From the NCBI GenBank assembly GCA_902362975.1, contig CABIYO010000003.1, forward strand, positions 1-64,000: DNA of 64,000 nucleotides, given 5' to 3'. The notes beneath the pieces were generated by a model, which was given only the letters and a program-made list of their open reading frames with translations, did no database searches and was not told the origin of the DNA. Made by a program: the position numbers and the translations under genes. This DNA comes from Caryophanales bacterium. Lineage in GTDB: Bacteria; Bacillota; Bacilli; Exiguobacteriales; Exiguobacteriaceae. The stretch's first letter is position 1, and every line of letters starts with the position of its first letter. Below are positions 27,936 through 36,392 of the stretch, one piece after another.

Positions 27936-29201
27936 TTACCGCTCTGTCGCCAGTTCAGCTGCGTGCGATCCGGCACAATGTCCCGTTGTGAAGGCGGCCG
28001 TGATGTTGTAGCCACCTGTGTATCCATGAATGTCGAGCACTTCACCGGCAAAGAAAAGACCTGGTGCTTTCTTTGACATCATCGTCTGTGGCGCAACTTC
28101 TTTAACCGAAACGCCGCCACCTGTGACGAACGCTTTGTCAAAGTCGAGTGTCCCGACGGCGTGCATCTCGAACATTTTCAAACGTGTTGCGAAATCGATG
28201 ACGGATTGCTTCTTCAACTGACTCGCGTCTTCTTCTCCAAATGCGAGTTCTTCGAGCAACAAGTCAAGAAGTCGCTCGGGGATATAGCCTTTCCATACGT
28301 TTTTAACGGCACGCTTCGGTTGGCTCTGTACTTGGTTCCACAGTTCCTGGACGAGCGCATCTCGTGACGTGTCCGGGAAGAAGTCGAGTGACAAGAGGAC
28401 GACCTGTTCTTTGCTGCGTTTCCGTTCTTTGATCGTATATTGACTGCAACGGAGCGCGATTGGACCCGAGATCCCGAAATGGGTAAAAATCATGTCGCCT
28501 TGGTGCGTCTTGATCGCTTTTCCTTTTTTGCCGTGTACCGTCAACGCAACGTCCCGTAACGATAATCCTTGAAGTCGTTTCGTTCCGATGAACGCGTCAT
28601 TCAATTTGATTGGCACCTCTGTCGGGAAGAGTTCCGTGATGGTATGTCCTGCCTTCTCTGCCCATGGATAGCCGTCCCCGGTCGAACCGGTGTGTGGGAC
28701 AGACTGACCGCCGACCGCGACGACGCAAGCTTTCGCTTCAATCATTTCTCCGTCCATCAGCTCGACCGCGTGAAACTCGTTTTCTTCATTAAAATGTAGC
28801 GTTTTGACTTCTGCTTTTTTTCGAATCTCGACACCGAGATCTTCAATCGCACGAAGCAATGTGTTGACCACGTCTTGTGCCTTATCGGTCACAGGGAACA
28901 TGCGCCCGTTGTCCTCTTCTTTCAGCGGGATGCCGAATCCTGTGAACAGGTCGATGATCGATTGGTTGTCGAACTGAGCAAGGGCGCTGTATAAGAAACG
29001 ACCATTGCCTGGGATGAACTGAATCAATTCATCGATTGGTTTTCGGTTCGTGACGTTACAACGTCCACCACCTGAAATGGCCAATTTCCGACCAAGTTTT
29101 GAACCTTTATCAATCAGCAAGGTCGAAGCGCCACTTTTTGCCGCTGCATACGTTGCCATGAGTCCGCTCGGCCCTCCACCGATGACGATGACATCTTTCA
29201 T
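27936..29201 (-). CDS. ytfP: HI0933-like flavoprotein, YtfP/BaiN family
   Basis: This 421-residue FAD-dependent oxidoreductase starts DVIVIGGGPSGLMATYAAAKSG (dinucleotide-binding loop). It carries the family signature KLAISGGGRCNVTN (about residues 38-51) and ends with a GEVLDIHGYTGGYNI flavin motif. This is the pattern of HI0933/YtfP proteins, whose substrates are mostly unknown. The start at 29201 follows GAGGAGAT. It is divergent from the flippase gene, similar to the ytfP and ytgP neighbourhood of B. subtilis. Confidence 0.92.
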   Translation of the reverse strand: MKDVIVIGGGPSGLMATYAAAKSGASTLLIDKGSKLGRKLAISGGGRCNVTNRKPIDELIQFIPGNGRFLYSALAQFDNQSIIDLFTGFGIPLKEEDNGRMFPVTDKAQDVVNTLLRAIEDLGVEIRKKAEVKTLHFNEENEFHAVELMDGEMIEAKACVVAVGGQSVPHTGSTGDGYPWAEKAGHTITELFPTEVPIKLNDAFIGTKRLQGLSLRDVALTVHGKKGKAIKTHQGDMIFTHFGISGPIALRCSQYTIKERKRSKEQVVLLSLDFFPDTSRDALVQELWNQVQSQPKRAVKNVWKGYIPERLLDLLLEELAFGEEDASQLKKQSVIDFATRLKMFEMHAVGTLDFDKAFVTGGGVSVKEVAPQTMMSKKAPGLFFAGEVLDIHGYTGGYNITAAFTTGHCAGSHAAELATER

Positions 29202-29345
29202 AGGCTATCTCCTCATTTCTTCATCTATTATGATTAGTAAAATTATCGTAACTTTATTATCCGTAACAGTAAGAGTATAATGAGAAGCGGTTGTTTTGTA
29301 AAACCGAATTCATTGAAATCGTTGATTTATAGATGGAGGTACCTC

Positions 29346-31043
29346 ATGTCATCAAGCGCCAAACAAGATTCTGGAAGAGCCTCCTTCGTCAAAGGGACAC
29401 TTCTTTTATCAGCGGGAAACTTGATTTCTCGAATGTTAGGACTACTTTACACGTTCCCGTTCCAAGCGATGGTCGGGATTGCCGGAGTGACGTTGTATCA
29501 AGCGGCATATACGTATTATGCGATCATGATCTCCATTTCGACGGCAGGGATCCCCGTCGCCGTTTCGAAATTTATCGCAAAATATAATGCACTAGGAGAA
29601 TACGGGACAAGTCAACGACTGTTCCGACAAGGGATGAAGCTGATGCTTGCGACCGGTGTCGTCGCTTTTTTATTACTCTTTTTTGCGGCACCATGGCTAT
29701 CCGAACTGATGGTCCGAAACTCGGAGAACAATCAGCAATACATTGACTCGCTTACTCTCGTGACACGAAGCGTCAGTTTTGCCTTACTGCTCATCCCGGC
29801 GATGAGTATGGTACGCGGTTATTTCCAGGGGCATCAAGACATGGCTCCGACGGCGATCTCACAAGTGGTTGAACAGATTGTACGTATCCTGTTCCTCCTG
29901 AGTGGAACGATGCTCGTCTTGTTCGTCTTTGCGGATTCCAATTTCATTCAACCGATTGCCAATGCTCTCGGAGGGACGCAATCCGTTGAAACGACTGAAT
30001 TGAACGGATTGAAAGTCATCGCGGTCACAATCGCGACGTTCAGTGCGTTCATCGGGGCAATCGGTAGCTTCGCCGTGCTCATCATGTATTGGAAGCGTCG
30101 GAAGGACATTCATCGGCAGACAGAAAATCCGGCGGGCACACCGGTCCGCTCGATGAAATCGTTGTTGCTCGAATTGCTTAGCTATTCGATTCCAATCGTG
30201 ATGGTCGGGGTATCGACCCCTCTCTATCAATTGATTGACCAATTGACGATGGTCAATACGTTGCTCAGCTCGGGTGCGACCGTTTCTGAAGCAACGTCGG
30301 CGTATGGCTTTTTGACCGGGAACGCCCATAAAATTGTGTTGATTCCAGTCTCTGTCGCGGCGAGTGTATCGATGGCGACGATCCCGCTTGTGACGCGTTC
30401 GTTCACGACGGGGGATATGCAAAAAGTTCGAAATCAAGTAAACCATATTTTCCAAGTCTCGTTCTTCGTAACGATTCCTGCGGTCATTGGTCTCGTGGCA
30501 CTTGCGGAGCCATTGTTTGGCACTTTGTTCCCGGGTGACCGTGAAGGATGGGTATACTTGTTCCACTACGCACCAAGCGCCTTCTTCTTGGCGTATTATT
30601 CGGTTGCGGCTGCGATCCTCCAAGGGATTAACCGTCAGTACTTCACCATCTTTGCCACATCGATGGGATTGTTGACGAAACTTGCACTGAACGTACCGCT
30701 CGTCTATTGGCTCGGCGGAATCGGAGCCGGGTACGCGACCATCGCAGGATACATCGTGGCCATTATTCTCATGGTATGGATGATTCAACGAACGCTCCAC
30801 TTCGCGTATCAGCAACTGCTTCGTCGCACCATCTTGATGTTCTTGATGGGTGGGGCGATGTTCGCTGCCGTCTTCCTCTCTCTTCTCGTTACAATGAATG
30901 ATGAGGCGAGTTGGGGGAACGACATTTTTGCGACGATCGTGGGAGTGACAATCGGCGTTCTCGTATATGGATACCTCGGCTGGCGGAGCCATCTCGCAGG
31001 GAAATTACTAGGGAAACGCTTTGAATATCGGAGGAAAATGTAA
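29346..31043 (+). CDS. ytgP: MurJ-like lipid II flippase, YtgP
   Basis: This 565-residue polytopic membrane protein of the MOP superfamily has about 14 helices. It starts with SFVKGTLLLSAGNLISRMLG, the family entry helix, followed by GIAGVTLYQAAYTYY, IPVAVSKFIAKYN and SVSMATIPLVTRS. YtgP in Bacillus is the MurJ orthologue that exports lipid II for peptidoglycan synthesis. The start at 29346 follows GATGGAGG. The pseudouridine synthase gene begins within its stop codon (TAATG), so the two are coupled. Confidence 0.9.
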   Translation: MSSSAKQDSGRASFVKGTLLLSAGNLISRMLGLLYTFPFQAMVGIAGVTLYQAAYTYYAIMISISTAGIPVAVSKFIAKYNALGEYGTSQRLFRQGMKLMLATGVVAFLLLFFAAPWLSELMVRNSENNQQYIDSLTLVTRSVSFALLLIPAMSMVRGYFQGHQDMAPTAISQVVEQIVRILFLLSGTMLVLFVFADSNFIQPIANALGGTQSVETTELNGLKVIAVTIATFSAFIGAIGSFAVLIMYWKRRKDIHRQTENPAGTPVRSMKSLLLELLSYSIPIVMVGVSTPLYQLIDQLTMVNTLLSSGATVSEATSAYGFLTGNAHKIVLIPVSVAASVSMATIPLVTRSFTTGDMQKVRNQVNHIFQVSFFVTIPAVIGLVALAEPLFGTLFPGDREGWVYLFHYAPSAFFLAYYSVAAAILQGINRQYFTIFATSMGLLTKLALNVPLVYWLGGIGAGYATIAGYIVAIILMVWMIQRTLHFAYQQLLRRTILMFLMGGAMFAAVFLSLLVTMNDEASWGNDIFATIVGVTIGVLVYGYLGWRSHLAGKLLGKRFEYRRKM

Positions 31044-31756
31044 TGCGGATTGATAAGTTGTTAGCGAACATGGGATATGGTTCACGAAAAGACGTGAAAA
31101 TCCTACTGAAACAAGGGGCGGTGCGAGTCGATGAGGCACCTGTAAAAGATGCGAAACGGCACGTCGACCCATCATCAGAAAAAGTCACGGTGTTCGGGGA
31201 AGTGGTTGAGTATCGTCCGTACATTTATTTCATGATGAATAAGCCGGAAGGTGTGGTCAGCGCGACGGAAGATCAAGTCGAGACGACGGTCATCGACTTG
31301 ATTGATTCCGAGTATGCGCATTATGACCTCTTCCCGGTCGGTCGTCTCGATAAAGATACGACGGGACTGCTCCTCATCACAAACGATGGCGCATTCAATC
31401 ATGCGCTCATGTCACCTCGCAAGCACGTCGACAAAGTATACATCGCCGAAGTCGATGGAGAGATGACAGTGGAGGATATCAAGACGTTCGCGAATGGGGT
31501 CGAGTTAGAGGATGGGTATACGACAAAGCCGGCCCGTCTTGAGATACTGAGCCGGAGCGGACGTCGGTCGGTCATTCGTCTCACGTTGTCCGAGGGGAAA
31601 TATCACCAAGTGAAACGAATGGTCGCGGCGGTCGGCAAACATGTCGAGCGATTGGAGCGTGTTCAAATCGGTGCATTGGAGCTCGATGAATCGCTTGAAC
31701 TCGGCGCATATCGTGAGTTGACGGAGGAAGAGGTTCAACGGTTTCTTCAGTCATGA
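31043..31756 (+). CDS. ytzG: RsuA-type 16S rRNA pseudouridine synthase
   Basis: This 237-residue enzyme has an N-terminal S4 RNA-binding domain (MRIDKLLANMGYGSRKDVK) and the catalytic domain with FPVGRLDKDTTGLLLITNDG, where the Asp in GRLDKDT is the catalytic residue. HQVKRMVAAVGKHV is the usual distal motif. It modifies a small-subunit rRNA uridine. It overlaps the stop codon of the flippase gene by one base. Its position after ytgP matches B. subtilis ytzG. A terminator follows. Confidence 0.9.
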   Translation: MRIDKLLANMGYGSRKDVKILLKQGAVRVDEAPVKDAKRHVDPSSEKVTVFGEVVEYRPYIYFMMNKPEGVVSATEDQVETTVIDLIDSEYAHYDLFPVGRLDKDTTGLLLITNDGAFNHALMSPRKHVDKVYIAEVDGEMTVEDIKTFANGVELEDGYTTKPARLEILSRSGRRSVIRLTLSEGKYHQVKRMVAAVGKHVERLERVQIGALELDESLELGAYRELTEEEVQRFLQS

Positions 31757-31763
31757 GTAAGAT

Positions 31764-31797
31764 GAGAGAATCTGTCTGACGGGACGGATTCTCTTTT
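31764..31797 (+). terminator. Terminator of the pseudouridine synthase gene
   Basis: AGAGAATC pairs with GATTCTCT around a short spacer and is followed by TTTT. Confidence 0.7.
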
Positions 31798-31805
31798 ATG
31801 AGATG

Positions 31806-31834
31806 AAAAAAGAGACCTGAACGGCAGGTCTCTT
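31806..31834 (-). terminator. Terminator of the small HTH gene
   Basis: On the minus strand AAGAGACCTG pairs with CAGGTCTCTT and is followed by T-rich sequence. Confidence 0.85.
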
Positions 31835-31851
31835 GAATATACATATACAAT

Positions 31852-32073
31852 TCAATTTGCCGTCTTGAGTGAACGTTTTGATGAAGTCCACGTGCCACGG
31901 CTAGGGCTCTCCACAAGGTTATTGTACTCAAGTACGTTCAAATCACGTTGCACGGTGCGTGACGTGATGCCGAACTCTTCTACTAGTTCTGAAGTGGTAA
32001 CGGATTCCCTTTCATTGATGAACAAATAAATGGACTTGATGCGCGTTAACATCCGATCTGTTGAGCCTTTCAT
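31852..32073 (-). CDS. ytzE: Small DeoR-type HTH regulator, YtzE-like
   Basis: This 73-residue protein consists of one helix-turn-helix: IYLFINERESVTTSELVEEF, then TSRTVQRDLNVLEYNNLV, the DeoR N-terminal domain. It has no ligand domain, and a short basic tail follows. The start at 32073 follows GGGAGG; a longer frame upstream has no ribosome binding site. It is close in size and sequence style to B. subtilis YtzE. Targets are unknown; the divergent pepV gene, whose upstream region carries a palindrome, could be one. Confidence 0.85.
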   Translation of the reverse strand: MKGSTDRMLTRIKSIYLFINERESVTTSELVEEFGITSRTVQRDLNVLEYNNLVESPSRGTWTSSKRSLKTAN

Positions 32074-32381
32074 TGGATAACCTCCCAATGTGTAGAATAA
32101 TGATAAACCATACCTACAGACGACAAAATGAAATATAAAATTGTTATTTTCTAAAATTACACCTTTAGTATACCGCTCTTGAGCAAAAATGCAAGTGGAA
32201 AGCACGAACAATCTGTTTGTAAATATTTGATTATGAATGTAAATATCGAATGAAGATTATTTTTTTACATCGAAAAGAAGCGTAAACACGAACGAAAAAA
32301 ACTTTTCTAAATGAATGTTCGTCTCTCATACATTTGGATATACTAGTAAGGGAGAGAACATTCGTAAAAGGGGAGATGAAC
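32074..32381. other. Divergent intergenic region between ytzE and pepV
   Basis: This 308-base AT-rich region has no gene. A perfect 8-base inverted pair, GAATGTTC (32313-32320) and GAACATTC (32356-32363), brackets a -10-like TATACT (32339-32344) directly ahead of pepV. This would be a natural operator, but no regulator can be named. Nothing else is clear. Confidence 0.45.
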
Positions 32382-33770
32382 ATGAATTGGAGACAGGAAG
32401 TCGACAATCGTAAAGAGGCATTTTTAGAAGATTTGAAAGGATTACTTCAAATCCCTAGCGTGCTCGATGAATCGAAAGCAGCACCGAATATGCCGTTTGG
32501 TCCTGAGGTTCGTCAGGCGCTTGACTACATGTTTGAAATCGGTAAGCGAGATGGTTTTAAAACAAAAGACGTCGGTGGCTACGCGGGACATTTGGAATAT
32601 GGAGACGGGGAGGAAATCGTCGGCATCCTATGTCACCTTGACGTCGTCCCAGCAGGCGATGGATGGACGTATGGCGCGTTCAACCCGACCATCACGACTG
32701 ATGGGAAAATTGTGGCACGCGGAAGTAACGATGATAAAGGGCCGTCTATGGCTGCATACTACGGGCTACGAATTGTCAAAGAGCTCGGACTACCACTTTC
32801 AAAGCGGGTCCGTTTGATTGCAGGTTGCGATGAAGAGAGCGAATGGCGCTGTGTCCGTGAGTATTTCAAACAAGAACAAATGCCGACATACGGATTTGCG
32901 CCAGATGCGGATTTCCCGATCATCAATGCTGAAAAAGGGTTGTATGACGGTGTGTTGACTCAATTACCGATTCAACGTGTACCAGGCTCTGCTAATCATC
33001 TCGTGTCATTTACGAGTGGGGAGCGTCCGAATATGGTGCCCGACTTCGCGAAAGCCGAATTGAAGACGGATGAGGTACTCCAGGAAAAGTTCGAGGCCTA
33101 TCTTGAAAAATATGAAGCGGACGGAACGTGTGAATACGATCGTGGCACATATACGTTCACGATGAAAGGTAAGGCGGCACACGCGATGGAACCGGATAAT
33201 GGGGTCAATGCGGCCTACGTCCTCGCGGGATTTTTGTTACATCTTCCACTTGATATTCAAGGGGAGCGCTATATCGAATTCGTTCGTCACGTATTCGCCG
33301 ATTCTCGTGGGATTTCGCTTGGGATTGAAGCGAGTGATGAAACGGGCGACTTGACGATCAATGGCGGCGTATTCCGATACAATGAGGAAGAACGAACAGC
33401 GACAGTCAACATTCGTTACCCGTATACGGCCAAATTCGAAGAACGGTTACAAAAACTACGTGAAATCGCGTTGTCATTTGGGTTCGAGTTGAAGACTCGA
33501 CAACATATGCCACCTCATCATGTGGCAGAAGATCACCCACTCGTGAAGACGCTAGCAGGCGTATACGAGCGTCAAACGGGGGAACATGCAAACTTGATGG
33601 CCATCGGAGGCGGAACGTATGCCCGTTCGCTCGAAGCAGGTGTCGCATTTGGCGCATTGTTCCCAGGTGCTAAAGATGTGGCGCATCAGGTCGATGAATA
33701 TATGGAGATAGAAGATTTATTACGTGCCGCGGCGATCTATGCTGAGGCCATTTACGAGCTCGCTAAATAA
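32382..33770 (+). CDS. pepV: Dipeptidase PepV (M20 family), YtjP-like
   Basis: This 462-residue zinc dipeptidase of the M20 family has the metal motif GILCHLDVVPAGDGWTYGAF, GSNDDKGPSMAAYYG, AGCDEESEWRC and GGGTYARSL near the C-terminus. These match PepV-type enzymes, which cleave Xaa dipeptides in the cytosol. The ATG at 32382 is preferred over one six bases upstream that abuts the AAGGGGAG site. Length equals the B. subtilis YtjP. A short hairpin follows the stop and precedes the MFS gene. Confidence 0.93.
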   Translation: MNWRQEVDNRKEAFLEDLKGLLQIPSVLDESKAAPNMPFGPEVRQALDYMFEIGKRDGFKTKDVGGYAGHLEYGDGEEIVGILCHLDVVPAGDGWTYGAFNPTITTDGKIVARGSNDDKGPSMAAYYGLRIVKELGLPLSKRVRLIAGCDEESEWRCVREYFKQEQMPTYGFAPDADFPIINAEKGLYDGVLTQLPIQRVPGSANHLVSFTSGERPNMVPDFAKAELKTDEVLQEKFEAYLEKYEADGTCEYDRGTYTFTMKGKAAHAMEPDNGVNAAYVLAGFLLHLPLDIQGERYIEFVRHVFADSRGISLGIEASDETGDLTINGGVFRYNEEERTATVNIRYPYTAKFEERLQKLREIALSFGFELKTRQHMPPHHVAEDHPLVKTLAGVYERQTGEHANLMAIGGGTYARSLEAGVAFGALFPGAKDVAHQVDEYMEIEDLLRAAAIYAEAIYELAK

Positions 33771-33777
33771 GAAACAA

Positions 33778-33815
33778 GGAGAGCTGGCTGGTATAGTCGG
33801 CTCTCTGTCCTTTAG
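33778..33815 (+). terminator. Weak hairpin after pepV
   Basis: AAGGAGAGC and GCTCTCT-GTCCTT form an imperfect stem ending in TTT. It may be a partial terminator before the MFS gene. Confidence 0.4.
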
Positions 33816-33831
33816 GAAGGAAGAGTTATCA

Positions 33832-34983
33832 TTGGATTCGCAAAAGAGATTGTTTCAGTCTGTATACGTCGCGATATTCTTCGCGCAAGGGGCGTTGATC
33901 CCTTATATGACCTTATACTTTTCACAAACTAAGTTTGGACTGACTCCGAGCCAAGTCGGGATTGTCGTAGCCATCTTACCGATTCTATCCATCGGTGTGC
34001 AACCACTTTGGGGGATGTTGACCGACCGGACGGGGAGAGTCCGTGCCTGGTTGATTTTGGCGATGCTGAGCGCGGCGCTGATTTCTCTCACGTTTTTAGT
34101 GGCGACCTCATACGTTTGGATTGTCGTACTCATGGTGATTTGGTCCGTTTTCCAATGTGCTCACATCCCGCTTGTGGACATGATGACACTCGACTATACG
34201 ACGCGGTCGAAAGTCGATTACGGTGCGATTCGACTCTATGGATCAGTAGGATTCGCCATTGCCGTCTTTGTGATGGGACGAATCTCGGATAGCACGTGGG
34301 GACTAGCTAGTACATTCGCGTTGAGTGCTGTTTTACTCATCCTTGGCAGCGTTTTTGTTCGAATGATTCCAGAGAAAAGTTCGACTCGCGATGTGACGTT
34401 GGCATCTCTCTCGTGGACAGCTGTTTGGAACAAACACTTTGTGTTCTTCTTATGTGGGGGGATGCTCGTCTTCGGACCGATTTACGCAAATAATTATTAT
34501 TTCGGCCTTTACGTGACGAACAGCGGTGGCTCGACGACACTTGTCGGAACATTATTCCTCGTGGCAGTGTTATTTGAAATCCCGTTTATGAAAGTAGCGT
34601 CCCGATTGGTTGAACGCTATGGAAACGTCAGCGTTCTTGTCGGGGCCGCTATCATCTCGGCAGCTCGGAACGGGGTACTTGCATTAGAACCACCGATTTG
34701 GGTCGTGTGGCTCCTCGCAATTGCACAAGGTCTCGTCGTCGGACTCTTAATTCCCGTCGCACTTCAATTCGTTCGGACGCTCGTCGATCGGCAAGTTTCC
34801 TCGACGGCCATCGGGGTATATATGGCATTGACGTCCGGGCTCGCGACAGCTGGATTTAATATGCTGAGTGGTAAAATCATTGAACTTGACGATATTTTAG
34901 GCGTGTTTTGGATGTATACCATCGTCACGGCTCTAGGAGCGTTGATTTGGATCGGAATGTCACGTCGCACCTTGAAAGGATGA
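33832..34983 (+). CDS. MFS transporter (LacY-like MFS_1 subgroup)
   Basis: This 383-residue protein is predicted to have 12 membrane segments. The start is SQKRLFQSVYVAIFFAQGAL and the signature loop GMLTDRTGRVRAWLI follows helix 2. YGAIRLYGSVGFAIAVF is the family's second signature, seen in the MFS_1-like or PPP transporter group. The substrate cannot be told. The TTG start at 33832 follows GGAAGGAAG; upstream in-frame codons overlap pepV. The RNA ligase-like gene starts five bases after its stop. Confidence 0.82.
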   Translation: MDSQKRLFQSVYVAIFFAQGALIPYMTLYFSQTKFGLTPSQVGIVVAILPILSIGVQPLWGMLTDRTGRVRAWLILAMLSAALISLTFLVATSYVWIVVLMVIWSVFQCAHIPLVDMMTLDYTTRSKVDYGAIRLYGSVGFAIAVFVMGRISDSTWGLASTFALSAVLLILGSVFVRMIPEKSSTRDVTLASLSWTAVWNKHFVFFLCGGMLVFGPIYANNYYFGLYVTNSGGSTTLVGTLFLVAVLFEIPFMKVASRLVERYGNVSVLVGAAIISAARNGVLALEPPIWVVWLLAIAQGLVVGLLIPVALQFVRTLVDRQVSSTAIGVYMALTSGLATAGFNMLSGKIIELDDILGVFWMYTIVTALGALIWIGMSRRTLKG

Positions 34984-34988
34984 ATGAG

Positions 34989-35564
34989 ATGAGTACGCAT
35001 TACTTTATTGCGATTCCCATTGAAGCGACTGAATTGGTTGACGTACAGCAAACCATCTTACCTTATTACTCCTATCGCCGAATCTATCGACCGGAAGAGT
35101 TCCATATGACAGTGCAATTTTTAGGAAGCGTGGATGGGGATGAATTAGATGAAGTAAAAGAAATCACGCGTAGAATTTGTGAGAAAACATTACCATTCAC
35201 GTTGGAGTTTCGAGCCATCGACCATTTTGGGCGACCAGATCGGCCCCGCGTTTTGACCGTCGTTCCGGATGAATCAGAGCCCCTTCAACGGTTGGCGCAT
35301 ACCCTCCGCCATGAACTAGTTGATGTGATTTCAAGATTGGACCGGAAGTCGTTTGTCCCTCACGTGACGCTCGCTAAAAAATGGGGCGAAGGGGAGCGTG
35401 TCCCGTACGTCCCTCCTGAATTTCACGTGACAGAATCAGTAGAAGAATTAATTTTATATGAAGTACAGCCGACTCATACACCTGCCTATCGAGCAGTAGA
35501 CGTATTTCCGCTAAGACGGCCAGAGGAGGATATATGGCAATCCCGGTTAAAATTTTTGACGTAA
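34989..35564 (+). CDS. thpR: RNA 2',3'-cyclic phosphodiesterase (2H family), YtlP
   Basis: This 191-residue protein of the 2H phosphoesterase superfamily has both catalytic motifs: HMTVQFLG (about residue 40) and HVTLAKKW (about residue 128). Proteins of this family hydrolyse 2',3'-cyclic phosphate on RNA. The start at 34989 follows GAAAGGATG. The gene overlaps the next one by 31 bases. The order ytlP with following hypothetical matches B. subtilis. Confidence 0.88.
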   Translation: MSTHYFIAIPIEATELVDVQQTILPYYSYRRIYRPEEFHMTVQFLGSVDGDELDEVKEITRRICEKTLPFTLEFRAIDHFGRPDRPRVLTVVPDESEPLQRLAHTLRHELVDVISRLDRKSFVPHVTLAKKWGEGERVPYVPPEFHVTESVEELILYEVQPTHTPAYRAVDVFPLRRPEEDIWQSRLKFLT

Positions 35565-36373
35565 TCTCAAAATATGAACGTGATGTATTAGATCAATATA
35601 ATCGTTATTTGGAATATGTGGAATCCGATACGGCACGTCTACAGCGTCTTCATGAAAACAATCGCTTAAACCCGGTCGAAGTGCTCGAAATTGACCGACC
35701 GTGGTGGAAGTTTTGGGCGAAGACGGAACGAATCGAATTGGAGCCGAAGCCACTCTCTGAATCACAATATCAAAAGTTGTTACGAGAGCGCCGGCATATC
35801 CAAAAGCTTCAATTCGCTTGTGAAGGGGTGCTTGAGACAGATTTACCACATCTGGCGTTTATTCGTGACTTCGCTTATCGTGTGATGCGCACTGATTGGA
35901 ACGAACGACACTTTTTCTTGTATCGACCGGTCATCGAATGGAATGGTGCGATGGTTGAATTGAGTCATGTCATCGTCGGACCGACGCACCTTTATATCGT
36001 AGAATGGCTTGAAGGCGATCGAAGCATCTATCACATATCGAAAGAGAAGACGTGGGTTCATCAACCGCTGAAAGGGGAAAATACCCGTGTAGTAAATCCG
36101 CTGATTGCATTGACACGGACAGAGGAACTGATTCGTCAAGTTCTACCGCATTATGCGGGCGTGCTACAAAAAGTCGTCATTGCGACAAATGGATATTTTG
36201 ATAACGTTCCAAGTGTTCGATCGACCCAATATATCGGTCGTAATGAATATACGGAATGGATGAAACAAGTGAACGGTCGTGCACCGATAGTAAAAGCACA
36301 GCAGATTCGTGATGTTGCTACCATATTAGAAGTGACTGCCAAGTTGCCGTTTCGTCAATTCATGGATCAGTGA
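35534..36373 (+). CDS. Conserved protein with a NERD-like segment
   Basis: This 279-residue protein has no membrane segment. The N-terminal 100 residues are helical and charged, including an odd WWKFWAK patch. The middle holds VELSHVIVGPTHLYIVEWLEGD, which resembles the core strand and nuclease-like motif of NERD domains (a D/EHVVVGPTGVF-IE pattern). The Lys expected in E-K is absent, so nuclease activity is doubtful. The start at 35534 follows AGAGGAGG and lies inside the 2H gene. A relation to B. subtilis YtlQ is suggested by position only. Confidence 0.55.
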   Translation: MAIPVKIFDVISKYERDVLDQYNRYLEYVESDTARLQRLHENNRLNPVEVLEIDRPWWKFWAKTERIELEPKPLSESQYQKLLRERRHIQKLQFACEGVLETDLPHLAFIRDFAYRVMRTDWNERHFFLYRPVIEWNGAMVELSHVIVGPTHLYIVEWLEGDRSIYHISKEKTWVHQPLKGENTRVVNPLIALTRTEELIRQVLPHYAGVLQKVVIATNGYFDNVPSVRSTQYIGRNEYTEWMKQVNGRAPIVKAQQIRDVATILEVTAKLPFRQFMDQ

Positions 36374-36392
36374 TAGAGAGGAAGGGACGCAT

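Noticed and set aside
29859..30992. A 377-codon open frame antisense to the MurJ-like gene
   Set aside because: It is rich in His, Arg and Asp, has no ribosome binding site, and mirrors the well-supported plus-strand membrane protein.
32313..32363. LexA (SOS) operator before pepV
   Set aside because: The halves GAATGTTC and GAACATTC are 35 bases apart, not four as in the CGAAC-N4-GTTCG box.
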